Source: Agromyces aurantiacus
GTDB lineage: Bacteria; Actinomycetota; Actinomycetes; Actinomycetales; Microbacteriaceae
DNA length: 64,000 nt
NCBI RefSeq assembly: GCF_016907355.1
Contig: NZ_JAFBBW010000001.1
Span: 2,666,001 to 2,730,000, forward strand
Reading direction: 5' to 3'
The notes under the pieces were generated by a model, which was not told where the DNA came from, did not search any database, and worked only from the letters and a program-made list of their open reading frames with translations. Below, piece by piece: positions 56,401 to 64,000 of this stretch (positions within the stretch are counted from its first letter, which is position 1; each line of letters starts with the position of its first letter). Position numbers and translations under genes: made by a program.

Positions 56401-58758
56401 GTCGTCGACCGCGACCGGAGGCTGGTGCTTGACGAGCGGCGGGACCGGCACGACGGTCACGGTCGCCGTGGAGGAGTTCACGCCGTCGGAGACGGTGTAG
56501 GCGACCTGCAGCTGCGTGTCGACGGCCTGCGACGCCGTGATGCGCAGCACCGTGTTGGTGAGGATCTCGACCGAGACGAGCCCCTCGGCGGCCGAATCGT
56601 CGATGGACTGCACCGCGAGCACCCGGCCCGAGGGCGAGACGTCGTTGGCGAGCACGGGCACGGTGAGCGGCTCGCCCGCGCGCAGGTACGCGGTGTCCTT
56701 GACCGCGATCGGCGGCGGCACCGCGGCGGGCGGCTCGACGACCTGCACGCGGATGAGTCCCTTGCTCACCGCGGCACCGGCGCCGAGGCCGTAGAGGAAC
56801 ACGTACTCCCCCGGCTCGTTGGCCGAGAACGACAGGGTGCCCCGCTCGACGTTGGGCGTGACGGCCGCGCCGTCGGGCACCTCCTCGACGCCGAGCAGCT
56901 CCAGGCCGGCGCCCGAGGGCGAGAGGTCGTTGGCGAGCGGCTCGATGAGCTCGGTCTCGCCCGCGAACACGCGCGCGTAGTCGGGCGTGCCGACCGGATT
57001 CAGCGACCCGGTCGGCTTCACCTCGACGGTGAGGGTGCCCGCGGCGGTCGTGGCGCCGTCCGAGACCGTGAAGCGCACCTCCTTCGTGCCGAGCTCGGCC
57101 GAGCGGTGCTCGAAGGTCACGTACCCGTCGGGGCTGGAGCGCACCACGTCACCGCCCGCCGGGGACGCGTCGACGAGGTAGAGGTCGTCGCCGTCGGGGT
57201 CGTTCCAGTCGGCGAGCACGTTGTACGAGATCTGCTGGCCCTGCTCGACGCTGATCGCGCCGCTGCGGATCGACGTGGGCGCGGTGTTCTCGCTCTCCGG
57301 CACGATCCGCACGTTCACCGACGCCTCGGCGACCCCGCCGCGGCCGTCGTCGACGCCGTAGCGGAAGGAGACGCTGCCCGCGGCCCCGTCGGCGGGCGAG
57401 AACTGCAGGGCGCGGCCGCCGTCGATGAGCTCCAGCCGGCCGGCCGATGCCGAGACCTCGGAGGTCGACGCGATCGTGAGCACGTCGCCGTCGGGGTCGG
57501 TGTCGTTCTCGAGTACCTCGAGCACGGTGGTGCGCCCCGGCCGGACGCCGTACTCGTCGTCGCGGGCCACGGGAGGCCGGTTCACGTCGGTGCGCTCGGC
57601 CAGGGTGTCCTCGAACGTCTGCTGCGCCGACTTCTCCTCGCCCTCGAGGTCCTCGCTCTCCTCGGGCGGCGTGACCTCCTCCCAGTTGTCCACGAGTCGG
57701 AGGTCGGAGTCGACGAGCCACGAGTTGCCGTTGGTGAGGTCGTTGAGCACGATGACGTCGCGGTTGACCCGGAACTCCAGTCGCGAGCCGGCCGTCGGCT
57801 GGTCGATGGCGGTCGATTCGGGGTCGCGCCCGTCGCATGCGGCGACGTACCGGCCGCCGGCCGCCCACGCCCCGTGGATGCACGAGCCCAGCCGCACCGG
57901 CGCCGCGACCTCGTCGGCCTTCGTCGCGGCGACCTCCGCCCCGTTCGGGATGGTGCGGATGCCGCCGCCGCCGAGCGGCACGTCGAGCAGGCCGGTCGCG
58001 GTGGCCAGCACGACGGCATCGCGCTCGGGGCCGGACTGCTGGAGCCTCAACGCCGGTTCGGGCAGGGGGATCTCGCGGTCGTCGACGAGCACCGCGTCGC
58101 CTTCGACGTCGAGCACGACGGGTCGCTCACCGACGGCGGCGAGCTGGTGGCGGCCGAGCTTGCGCAGCTCGCGTCGATCCGGCTCGGTCGCGTCGCGACG
58201 CAGCGAGAGCAGCTCGCGGTCGCCGGGCGCCGTCGCGAAGACGGTGCCCTCGGCGCTCACGGCGACCTCGGCGCCGTCGCCGAGGTCGGCGACCGGGTCG
58301 GTCCCGCGGAAGTCGAACGCGAGCTCGGCCCCCGCGGGCACGCGCCACAGCTCGCCTTCGGGAGAGAGCACCGCGAGCACGTCACCGCCGTACGCGACGG
58401 AGGAGGCGGGCGGGACGTCGATGCGCTGCACGAGCGTGGTGAAGGACGGGTCGATCCGCTCGATCGAGCCGACCCCCGGGTCGTAGAGGAACGCGTCCTC
58501 GCCGTCCTGGAAGACGTCGATCTCGTTCGTGGCCGTGGCGACGGCCGCGTCGAGCTCCTCGATCTGGCGGTTGAGCCGTCCCGCGAGCAGGTCCTCGGCG
58601 TTGGTGACCCACACCTCGCGCGCGCGCAGGTCGGGGTCGGTCACAGGGAAGCCCTGGTGCAGCACGGCGATGCCGACGGGCACGCCGGCGAGCACCGCGA
58701 TGGCGGTCGCCGACGCCACGTTGCGGCGCGAGCGCAGCCAAGACCTCAACGTGACCAA
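53455..58758 (-). CDS. giant membrane-anchored Ig-like/Fn3 repeat protein
   Basis: A 1767-residue protein. A single N-terminal TM (about 17-35) has a short basic cytoplasmic end. Residues about 40-390 look like a beta-propeller, followed by about 11 Ig/cadherin-like modules spaced near 90 residues, many with a V-x-V/P-L-x-N-D-x-x-P-x-G motif (for example VLENDTDPDGD, VLANDVSPSG, VLLNDSDPSG). Two Fn3 domains follow, then an 80-residue C-terminal module with four Cys (YGYCNGTC, YAYCSG, SWCGNP). There is no sortase motif. TTG start with GGGGGAG 6 nt upstream. Probably a long extracellular stalk; adhesive or wall-organising roles are inference. Confidence 0.9.
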   Translation of the reverse strand: MVTLRSWLRSRRNVASATAIAVLAGVPVGIAVLHQGFPVTDPDLRAREVWVTNAEDLLAGRLNRQIEELDAAVATATNEIDVFQDGEDAFLYDPGVGSIERIDPSFTTLVQRIDVPPASSVAYGGDVLAVLSPEGELWRVPAGAELAFDFRGTDPVADLGDGAEVAVSAEGTVFATAPGDRELLSLRRDATEPDRRELRKLGRHQLAAVGERPVVLDVEGDAVLVDDREIPLPEPALRLQQSGPERDAVVLATATGLLDVPLGGGGIRTIPNGAEVAATKADEVAAPVRLGSCIHGAWAAGGRYVAACDGRDPESTAIDQPTAGSRLEFRVNRDVIVLNDLTNGNSWLVDSDLRLVDNWEEVTPPEESEDLEGEEKSAQQTFEDTLAERTDVNRPPVARDDEYGVRPGRTTVLEVLENDTDPDGDVLTIASTSEVSASAGRLELIDGGRALQFSPADGAAGSVSFRYGVDDGRGGVAEASVNVRIVPESENTAPTSIRSGAISVEQGQQISYNVLADWNDPDGDDLYLVDASPAGGDVVRSSPDGYVTFEHRSAELGTKEVRFTVSDGATTAAGTLTVEVKPTGSLNPVGTPDYARVFAGETELIEPLANDLSPSGAGLELLGVEEVPDGAAVTPNVERGTLSFSANEPGEYVFLYGLGAGAAVSKGLIRVQVVEPPAAVPPPIAVKDTAYLRAGEPLTVPVLANDVSPSGRVLAVQSIDDSAAEGLVSVEILTNTVLRITASQAVDTQLQVAYTVSDGVNSSTATVTVVPVPPLVKHQPPVAVDDGAIVRAGDIVTVPVLENDYHPDAATLHVQPELVEVDAPDGLAFVDGDAVRFQAPEKAGVYSAVYTIGDEFEQTARAAVRFTVVAKDAGENRAPLPTPLTSRTFAGSAVTIDVPLDQLDPDGDSVTLTGIAVAPELGRVIERTSTSLTYEAFAGSAGTDELTYEVRDTFGATAEGAIRIGVIPRPEVQLPPKAVDDAIEMKPGRTASVEVLLNDSDPSGYRLHVADLPEVDDGIDAEIRDRRRVVVTAPQQEAAYTIRYEISNGHGGADTAFLQVAVTEDAVIDPPTAEDQVIEPEQVVDGAPVTVDPLADATNPGGLVEDLAVTVEGPNAGRAEVASDGTITVTPGRERYAVAYRLTNELDDLSAMAFVIVPAVPSGDDTVEETQRPKTPEELLAEEKAKFPAPYLKDLGEVIVPMNGRISWNVDDLVVVPSGNPALILSATATNSGEAPFVSGTALQFVPATDYRGAASVTFEVTDGKSADDPVGRTAILTIPITVGDPNFNDVPPTFTPRSETIEAGEAPLEVDLRSSTDQPNPDNIQRVEYRNLSGATADVRAEIVEGSVLRVSAPLGVQPGTQVRIAFDVVFNEFTVPGYVDVKVVSSTRALPQANDDGPYEMQRGDVQTFDVLANDFNPFAPDAPLRVVDAQIDQQSVGAEATASHTESDVTVRTGAAFTGTLSVVYRIQDGTKDPARETQGRITVVVRDEPDKPAAPEIVSSGDSAITIRWAAPANNNSPITGYQVEYNGQTASFAADGAGTNQRFAPLTNGTAYDFQVRAQNAIGWGEWSSPSASRTPYGVPSAPRDVKATAAGYAPTRIDVTWNAPSDTGGGGVTYEARIDSGGWKAVSGTSTSFGSVGAGTHRVDVRAVNKNGGGTGDFASDSVGVSNPPKVVTLKKGDTLGYYNGPYGYCNGTCWHYDVTVSGFPDGVASGYAYCSGTRLSTNIRIDVRNGTGSYSGKFPDSWCGNPDAWVVIDGIRSNNW

Positions 58759-58830
58759 GCTCGTCTCCCCCGGGTGCCGTCCGTCGGTAGGGCGTCGGAT
58801 GGCGCCGCCGAGACCGGCGGGCCGGGCATC

Positions 58831-58859
58831 ACGCTAACACGGGGTCCGAGGCCCCCGAA
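58831..58859 (-). promoter_or_regulatory. predicted promoter of the surface-protein operon
   Basis: On the minus strand TTCGGG (58859-58854), 17 nt, TAGCGT (58836-58831), about 70 nt before the TTG start at 58758. The intergenic region between the two envelope operons is 164 bp. Confidence 0.45.
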
Positions 58860-58891
58860 ATGGGGAGTCCTGCCCATCCGAACGCATGAAA

Positions 58892-58917
58892 CGGATGCGC
58901 CCCTCCGGGGATGTCCG
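58892..58917 (-). terminator. weak hairpin after the kinase operon
   Basis: Just after the stop of the FHA-winged-helix gene (58923), the minus strand can form CCCC-GGA-GGGG extended by CGGA/TCCG across an internal loop, followed by TTT. A weak, possible terminator. Confidence 0.35.
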
Positions 58918-58922
58918 GGCGA

Positions 58923-59636
58923 TCACGAGGCGCCGTCGGCCGCCTCGTCGCGCGCGCCGTCGAGCAGCACGAGATCCTCCGCGCTCACCAGTCGCGTCGC
59001 GACCGCGTACTCGACGAGGCGGGCGCGGCGGTTCACCGCGAGCCGGCCCCGGCCACCCCGCAGGCCGTCGACCCCGATCTTGTCGAGCTTCTCGCACACG
59101 TTGTCGAGCTTGCGGTTGAAGGTCGTCATGCTCCAGCCCAGCCGCGCGGCCGCCTCGGCCGAGCTCGGCACCGTCGCGCGCCCGGCGGACGGCTGCGAGA
59201 GCACGTGCTCGGCGAGCGCGACCACCAGCAGGCGCTGGCTCGTGGTGAGCGTGACCGGCAGGATCGTCGTGCCGCCGTCGGCCGGCGAGGCCGTGAGGGA
59301 GGTGTTGTAGAAGTCCTCCTCGGCGTGCACGGTGAAGTCGTACGTGGTCGCGCCCGCGCTGAACATCACGTGCACGGACTTGAACACCAGCGGCAGCTTC
59401 GCGCCCGGCGCCACCCACGACTGCACGCTGCCCGTGGCATCCGACACCGTCGCCGACAGCAGCTGCCCGACGTTCGAGAGCCACCACAGCCCGAACTCGC
59501 TGGAGAGCGTGAGGAAGGTCCGGTGCAGGTACGGGTTGTCGTCGATCGTGAGGTCGGACTCGCGGCCGATGGTGAACGTGCGGCCGGCCTCGACCGTGTA
59601 CCACTCGCCGCAGTACTCCACGCGCAGGGGCCTCAT
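58923..59636 (-). CDS. FHA-like domain fused to a winged-helix DNA-binding domain
   Basis: A 237-residue protein. Residues 1-95 look like an FHA domain (FTIGRESDLTIDDN, YLHRTFLTLS). After a linker, about 130-225 form a helical DNA-binding region (LTTSQRLLVVALAEHVL, SSAEAAARLGWSMTTFNRKL, RARLVEYAVATRLVS). The ATG at 59636 overlaps the kinase stop (ATGA); a GTG at 59645 is less likely. It is a plausible phospho-dependent transcription factor fed by the neighbouring kinase. The FHA match is weaker than in the two other FHA proteins. Confidence 0.82.
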   Translation of the reverse strand: MRPLRVEYCGEWYTVEAGRTFTIGRESDLTIDDNPYLHRTFLTLSSEFGLWWLSNVGQLLSATVSDATGSVQSWVAPGAKLPLVFKSVHVMFSAGATTYDFTVHAEEDFYNTSLTASPADGGTTILPVTLTTSQRLLVVALAEHVLSQPSAGRATVPSSAEAAARLGWSMTTFNRKLDNVCEKLDKIGVDGLRGGRGRLAVNRRARLVEYAVATRLVSAEDLVLLDGARDEAADGAS

Positions 59637-61336
59637 CCGCTGCACCCCCGCACCGGCTCGGAGGTCTTGCTGCCGCGCTGCACCTGCACCTCGATGCAGA
59701 CCGTCGCACCGTCGGCGACGCCCTGCACCACGATCTCGGACCCGGTCGCGACGGCGGTCGTGCCGACGCCGTCGACCCGCCGCCAGCGGTAGCGGTCGCC
59801 GTCCTCGGTGGGCTCGTGCGATACCGGGAACACCACGTCGCCGCCGCTCGTGCGCTCGCCGTCGCCGACCTCGGGGGCGGGCACGCGTGCCGCGATGATC
59901 GCATCCTCGGCGGAGGGCTCCGGGGTGCTCGGATCCTCGCCGCCGGCGCTCCCCGCGCCGCCGAGCGCGATGGCCGCGGCGACGGCGCCGACCACGACGA
60001 TGGACGCCGCCGCGACGATCGCGCCGGTCACGGCGCGACGGCGACGCGCGGGCCGATCTGCGGGTTCCGCTTCGCTCGACGGCCCGCTCGGGCGGGCCGC
60101 GCCGGAGACGGCCGGGCGGACGACGGTCCCGTCCTCGACGGCATCGCCGAGATCGCCCGCCATGGACGACGCGGATGACGCGGCCGCGCCGGGCTGCGCG
60201 CGCACCTCGCGGACGCTCCGCGCCCGGGTCGCATCCTCGTCGGGCGCAGCGGCGCGCAGGGGCGCGGACATGGGCGCCGGGCCGGGCGGCGGCTCGGCGT
60301 GCACCACCCGGACGGCTCGGGCTCGAGTCGCCGCGTCATCGTCCGGGGCGCCGGGCTCCGCCGCGGCATCCGGACCCGACTCGACCGCGCCGGGGTCGGC
60401 GGTCGGCAGGCTCGGCACCTCGATGCCCGTGACCGAGTACCCGAGCTCGAGCTCGATGCGCTGGAGCGCACGGCCGAACTCGACCGCGCTCTGGTAGCGA
60501 TCCTCGCGACGCACCGCCATGCCGGTCGCGAGGACCGCCTCGAGGCTCGCGGGCACGTCGTCGCGCCCGATCGGCGTGACGCGACCGCGCTCGATGCGGC
60601 CGATGAGGTCGAGCGGGCCGTTCGAGCGCCCGGGGATCTCGAAGGGCGTGCGGCCCGCCAGGAGCGTGTGCACCGTGGCGGCGAGCGCGAACACGTCACT
60701 GCGCGTGTCGGGCCGGGGATCGTCCTCGAACAGCTCGGGCGGGGACCACGGCACGCTCATGCCGACGGCCGCGCGGTCGGAGCCGGTGCGCGAACCCGTC
60801 GCGCCCGGATCGGCGGTGAACGACATCGTGTGCACCGGCAGCTCGCCCTCGAGATCGGACGAGATGCCGAAGTCGCTGAGCGCCGGCCAGCCGTAGTCGT
60901 TCGTGAGCACGTTCGCCGGCTTGATGTCGCGGTGCAGGATGCCGGCCGCATGCGCCGTGGCGACCGCACCCGACAGGCGGATGCCCGTACGCAGCGCATC
61001 CTCGACGCTCAGCGGCTGCCGCTTGTACCGTTCGGAGAGGCTCGGCCCGGAACAGTACTCCATGACGAAGTACGGCCGGCCGTCGGCCGAGACATCCGCG
61101 TGGAAGATCGTCACGATGAACGGATGGGCCGAGAGGCGCGCCATCAGGTTCGCCTCGGCGACGAACTGCGCGCGCGTGCCCGCGTCGATGTCGTCGGCGA
61201 GCAGCACCTTCACCGCGACCTTGCGCCGCGGCAGGCGCTGCTCGTAGAGGAACACGTCGGCGAACCCGCCGGAACCGAGCAGGCCGAGGTGCGTGTAGCC
61301 GGGCAGCTCGGGAGGCGAGGAGGGCGGACGGCGCAT
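59633..61336 (-). CDS. transmembrane Ser/Thr protein kinase (PknB-like)
   Basis: A 567-residue receptor-type Hanks kinase. The cytoplasmic domain has a Gly loop (LGSGGFADVF, 20-29), K43, E61, HRD at 135-137, N142, DFG at 155-157 and a long activation segment rich in Ser and Thr. A Pro/Ala linker follows, a TM near 425-447 and a 110-residue extracytoplasmic domain with two Cys near the C-terminus. No PASTA repeats are present, so its ligand is not muropeptide by that route. All catalytic residues are intact. Flanked by PP2C, FHA and FHA-DNA-binding genes with 1-4 nt overlaps. Confidence 0.94.
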   Translation of the reverse strand: MRRPPSSPPELPGYTHLGLLGSGGFADVFLYEQRLPRRKVAVKVLLADDIDAGTRAQFVAEANLMARLSAHPFIVTIFHADVSADGRPYFVMEYCSGPSLSERYKRQPLSVEDALRTGIRLSGAVATAHAAGILHRDIKPANVLTNDYGWPALSDFGISSDLEGELPVHTMSFTADPGATGSRTGSDRAAVGMSVPWSPPELFEDDPRPDTRSDVFALAATVHTLLAGRTPFEIPGRSNGPLDLIGRIERGRVTPIGRDDVPASLEAVLATGMAVRREDRYQSAVEFGRALQRIELELGYSVTGIEVPSLPTADPGAVESGPDAAAEPGAPDDDAATRARAVRVVHAEPPPGPAPMSAPLRAAAPDEDATRARSVREVRAQPGAAASSASSMAGDLGDAVEDGTVVRPAVSGAARPSGPSSEAEPADRPARRRRAVTGAIVAAASIVVVGAVAAAIALGGAGSAGGEDPSTPEPSAEDAIIAARVPAPEVGDGERTSGGDVVFPVSHEPTEDGDRYRWRRVDGVGTTAVATGSEIVVQGVADGATVCIEVQVQRGSKTSEPVRGCSG

Positions 61337-62580
61337 CAGCGCGTCACCACCTGGATCGTCCAGCCGCCGCCGAGGTCGATCACCGTCTCGGGCAGCACGG
61401 GCGTGGGCTCGGCGGGACGCAGGCGCACGGGCGGCAGGCCCGGCGCGACGACGTGCGTGCCGTTGCGCGACTCGAGGTCGGTCACCACGGCGGTCCCGCC
61501 CTCGACGACGACGCGCAGGTGGGTGCGCGAGATGTCGGGGTCGCCCGCGCCGATCACGACCGTGCGCGGGACGCGAGCCCCGACGACGCGGCCGATCGCG
61601 GGCGCGCGCCCGAGGACGAGCTCGCCGACGATCGGCTCGATCGAGCCGTCGGGCAGGCGCAGCGCGAGCGACGGCGTCGCGGCGCCCGGCGCCGCGGCAC
61701 CCGGCCGCACCCCGGCGCGCTCCGTCTCGCGCTGCTCGCGCAGCCGGCGGATGTCGGCGCTCGCGACCGTGAGGCCGTCGTGGTCGCCGAGTGCGCTGCG
61801 CGGCGGCTCGGCCGACGGCACCGCGGGCGGCGCGGCCGAAGCATCCGCGGCGATGCCCGGCGGTGGGACGATGACGGTCGTGTCGACGGAAGGGTCGTCC
61901 CGGACGTCGGCGGCGGACGGAACCCGCTCGGCGCGCGGGGGGATCTGCGGCCGCTCGGTCCGCGAGAAGCCCACGACCGTGTCCTCCGGCACCATCGTGC
62001 GCTCGTCGGGGCGCTCGTGGGAGCGCTCGTCCACGGTCGCCGACGACGGCACCGGCACCGGGGCCGCGACGACCTGCGCACTCGACCCGTCGTCTCGGCG
62101 ATGGAGATCGACAGGCCTCGTCGCCTCGTCGCCCGCCCACTCGACCTCGGAGGCGAGGACCGCGCCGCCGATCAGCGGGAGCCGCACGGGATTCGCGGGT
62201 CGTGGCGCGCCGTCGTCACCGCGAATCGGTGCCGCCGCCGAGACGCGCACCGCGGGCGCCCCGCCGACGACGCGTTCCTGCCAGGTCGAGACCTGCTCGC
62301 CTGACACCTCGACGTCGCCGAGCCGCACGGTCAGCGCCCCGCGCACCACGGCGCGCGCGGTGCCCGACGCGCGTTCGCGCACGACGAGCGCGAAGCTCGG
62401 CACCGACGCCACGCCGCCGGCCGCCAGCCGGTCGATGACCTGCGTCGCGGCATCCGCGGCGCCGAGCCGCGGCCAGAGCGACGCGAGGTCGTCGGCGCGA
62501 TCGGCCGGGAGCATCAGCAGCGCGTCCTCGCGCAGCGCGATCACCCAGCGGCCGCCATCGTCAGGACGGTACTCCGCCAC
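61336..62580 (-). CDS. FHA-domain protein of the kinase operon
   Basis: A 414-residue protein. The N-terminal 170 residues form an uncharacterised beta-rich region (EYRPDDGGRWVIALREDALL), the middle is Pro-rich and disordered, and the C-terminal FHA domain (about 315-410) shows ELVLGRAPAIG, DISRTHLRVVVEG and LESRNGTHV. GTG at 62580 overlaps the PP2C stop by 20 bp; the stop shares one base with the kinase start. Probably a kinase substrate or adaptor. Confidence 0.88.
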   Translation of the reverse strand: MAEYRPDDGGRWVIALREDALLMLPADRADDLASLWPRLGAADAATQVIDRLAAGGVASVPSFALVVRERASGTARAVVRGALTVRLGDVEVSGEQVSTWQERVVGGAPAVRVSAAAPIRGDDGAPRPANPVRLPLIGGAVLASEVEWAGDEATRPVDLHRRDDGSSAQVVAAPVPVPSSATVDERSHERPDERTMVPEDTVVGFSRTERPQIPPRAERVPSAADVRDDPSVDTTVIVPPPGIAADASAAPPAVPSAEPPRSALGDHDGLTVASADIRRLREQRETERAGVRPGAAAPGAATPSLALRLPDGSIEPIVGELVLGRAPAIGRVVGARVPRTVVIGAGDPDISRTHLRVVVEGGTAVVTDLESRNGTHVVAPGLPPVRLRPAEPTPVLPETVIDLGGGWTIQVVTR

Positions 62581-63454
62581 CCTCGTCCCCCGTCTCCCTC
62601 GGCGTGGTCTGCTCGAGCCCCTCGGGGAGCGCCGCATCGCGATCGCGCGTCGCCCCGTCGTCGTCGGCGTCGCCGCCGAGGTCGGATTCGACGACCACCG
62701 CCGTCACGTTGTCGCGCGCCCCCGCCGCGAGTGCCGCATCGACGAGTTCGCCCGCGAGCCCGGCCGCGTGCATCGAGTGCCCGGTGAGGATCTGGGCGAG
62801 CTGCTCGTCGTCGAGCTCCTTCGACAGCCCGTCGGAGCAGATCAGGAACACCTGGCGACCGCCCGCCGGGATGAGCCACACGTCGGGCTCGACGACGTCG
62901 TCGGCGCCGATCGCGCGCGTGATGACATTGCGGTCGGGATGGCGCTCGGCGTCATCGCTGCTGATCACGCCCGCGTCCACGAGTTCCTGCACGGCGGAGT
63001 GGTCGACCGTGACCTGCTGCAGGCGCCGGCCATCCCATGCGTACACGCGCGAGTCGCCGACGTTGAAGACCATCCAGTGCACGCCGCGACCCTCGCCGGC
63101 GTCGACGAGCACGACCCCCGCCACGGTCGTGCCGGCCACCGCGGTGCCCTCGTCGCCGTCGTCGGACAGCGAGCGGACCACCTCGTTGGAACTGTGGATC
63201 GCGTCGAGCACCTGCTCGGGCGTCGACGGGCGGCCGTGGTCGAGGTGGCGCGTGAAGGTGTCGACGACGGCGCGGCTCGCGGCATCCCCTCGGGCGTGCC
63301 CGCCCATCCCGTCGGCGACGACGTACACGGGCGCGTGAGCGAGCAGTGCATCCTCGTTCACCGTCCGGACGTTGCCGACATGCGTACGGGCGCTGTGGGC
63401 GATGCGGGCCGAGCCGCTCGGAATGGGGACGACACCGCTGCCATCAGACGTCAC
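62561..63454 (-). CDS. PP2C-type Ser/Thr protein phosphatase
   Basis: Metal-dependent phosphatase opposing the downstream kinase. The 297 residues show the PPM motifs: RTHVGNVRTVNEDALL, the metal site VVADGMGGHARGD, LICSDGLSKELDD and the C-terminal GARDNVTAVVVES. Soluble, with no TM. First gene of the operon PP2C-FHA-kinase-FHA/wHTH. Confidence 0.94.
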   Translation of the reverse strand: MTSDGSGVVPIPSGSARIAHSARTHVGNVRTVNEDALLAHAPVYVVADGMGGHARGDAASRAVVDTFTRHLDHGRPSTPEQVLDAIHSSNEVVRSLSDDGDEGTAVAGTTVAGVVLVDAGEGRGVHWMVFNVGDSRVYAWDGRRLQQVTVDHSAVQELVDAGVISSDDAERHPDRNVITRAIGADDVVEPDVWLIPAGGRQVFLICSDGLSKELDDEQLAQILTGHSMHAAGLAGELVDAALAAGARDNVTAVVVESDLGGDADDDGATRDRDAALPEGLEQTTPRETGDEGGGVPS

Positions 63455-63496
63455 GGGATTCGGGTCCTCTCTGAACGGGTCGGGTCGTCGCCGAGG

Positions 63497-63534
63497 CGCA
63501 GTCGCTCAACGCTAGCAAGCGCTGGGCGACTGCG
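63497..63534. repeat. inverted repeat around the predicted PP2C -10 box
   Basis: Perfect 9-bp arms CGCAGTCGC (63497-63505) and GCGACTGCG (63526-63534) flank a 20-nt centre that contains TAGCGT on the minus strand (63514-63509). That box is about 50 nt before the PP2C start. It could be an operator spanning the promoter, or a terminator for the terC gene upstream. Confidence 0.45.
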
Positions 63535-63563
63535 CGTGCGCAGGGCGGCCGCCTGTGGACAGG

Positions 63564-64000
63564 TCAGCGCTGCGGCGAGGCCTCGTCCTCCGCGCGCTCG
63601 GCTCGGTCGCCCTCGTCGGTGAAGTGCGGGATCTCCTCCGCGAGCGTGTGGCCACGCCGGCGCGCATCGAGGTTCGCCTTGACGAGGCTCGCGACCGTGG
63701 CCACGGCCATCGCGCCGATGATGACGGCGAGGGAGGTCCACGTGGAGATGTCGGGCGCCCACTCGATGTGCTCGCCGCCGTTGATGAACGGCAGCTCGTT
63801 CTCGTGCATCGCGTGCAGGACGAGCTTCACGCCGATGAAGGCGAGGATGAACGCGATGCCGTACTTGAGGTACTCCAGGCGCTCGAGCAGGCCGCCGAGC
63901 AGGAAGTACAGCTGGCGCAGGCCCATGAGCGCGAACACGTTCGCCGTGAACACGATGAACGGGCTCTGCGTGATGCCGAAGATCGCGGGGATCGAGTCGA
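63564..64000 (-). CDS. TerC-family membrane protein, C-terminal part
   Basis: Only the C-terminal 145 residues are inside the window; the frame is open to the right edge. The sequence includes the hallmark [19 protein letters not shown], then [34 protein letters not shown] and a last TM near [19 protein letters not shown], with a 35-residue acidic cytoplasmic tail. TerC/Alx proteins are 7-9 TM carriers linked to manganese export and to metal loading of exported proteins. Well recognised, but partial. Confidence 0.92.
   Translation of the reverse strand, partial: DSIPAIFGITQSPFIVFTANVFALMGLRQLYFLLGGLLERLEYLKYGIAFILAFIGVKLVLHAMHENELPFINGGEHIEWAPDISTWTSLAVIIGAMAVATVASLVKANLDARRRGHTLAEEIPHFTDEGDRAERAEDEASPQR

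Noticed and set aside
53149..59310. A 2053-codon open frame on the plus strand across the surface-protein gene
   Set aside because: It is antisense to the 1767-aa gene, is Arg/Asp/His/Val-rich with no family resemblance, and arises from high GC at third positions of the true gene.

Overview
The window is high-GC DNA (roughly 72% by eye) that is densely packed with genes. It has actinobacterial promoters (TAnnnT -10 boxes), frequent GTG starts and many 1-4 nt start/stop overlaps. Gene content and order (trmD-rimM-khpA-rpsP, ffh, ftsY, smc, mutM-rnc-rpmF-DUF177-coaD, recG, rsmD, thiL, ddl-gpsA-plsC-murA-leuD-leuC) are those of a Micrococcales chromosome, most likely Microbacteriaceae. I see no rRNA, tRNA, CRISPR array, insertion sequence, integrase or phage gene, and no gene-free stretch longer than 300 bases.

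Layout. (1) 1-12.9 kb: a small membrane protein and methionine aminopeptidase, then a nitrate/nitrite assimilation island. It holds nirD (divergent), nirB, the uroporphyrinogen-III methyltransferase cobA, an NnaR-type HemD/winged-helix regulator, the transporter narK, a molybdopterin nitrate reductase, its FAD/[2Fe-2S] partner, and a sirohydrochlorin chelatase on the opposite strand. Four promoters here share one architecture: GlnR-like 5-mers at 11-bp period, the last GAAAC lying exactly 10 nt before a TAnnnT -10 box. (2) 12.9-21 kb: translation and secretion genes (trmD, rimM, khpA, rpsP, ffh, ftsY), a YbdK-type carboxylate-amine ligase and a GH1 beta-glucosidase. (3) 21-30.9 kb: an LLM flavin oxidoreductase paired with a trehalose-synthase-like GH13 enzyme, then smc, a tandem GNAT, and mutM, rnc, rpmF and DUF177. 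(4) 30.9-39.8 kb: a MoxR-DUF58-transglutaminase trio placed between coaD and DUF177, then recG, a TPR protein and rsmD. (5) 39.8-48 kb: thiL, a DUF3515 lipoprotein, and a leftward unit leuC-leuD-murA-plsC-gpsA-ddl preceded by a short, apparently leaderless Leu-rich leader peptide overlapping a hairpin. (6) 48-63.5 kb: two leftward operons. One is PP2C phosphatase, FHA protein, Ser/Thr kinase, FHA-winged-helix protein. The other is a 1767-aa membrane-anchored multi-Ig/Fn3 surface protein, MoxR, DUF58, a transglutaminase-fold protein with all three catalytic residues replaced, and an FHA protein. (7) The right edge holds the C-terminal part of a TerC-family protein.

How it works together. The nitrate island imports nitrate (NarK), reduces it to nitrite (Nas) and then to ammonium (NirBD), and makes part of the siroheme that NirB needs (CobA, chelatase). 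Its promoters point to joint GlnR/NnaR control. The 48-63.5 kb locus looks like an uncharacterised envelope system: a kinase/phosphatase pair with three FHA readers, one fused to a DNA-binding domain, beside a chaperone-like MoxR/DUF58 module and a giant surface protein. I consider this locus and the leucine leader upstream of cell-wall genes the best candidates for new biology in the window.
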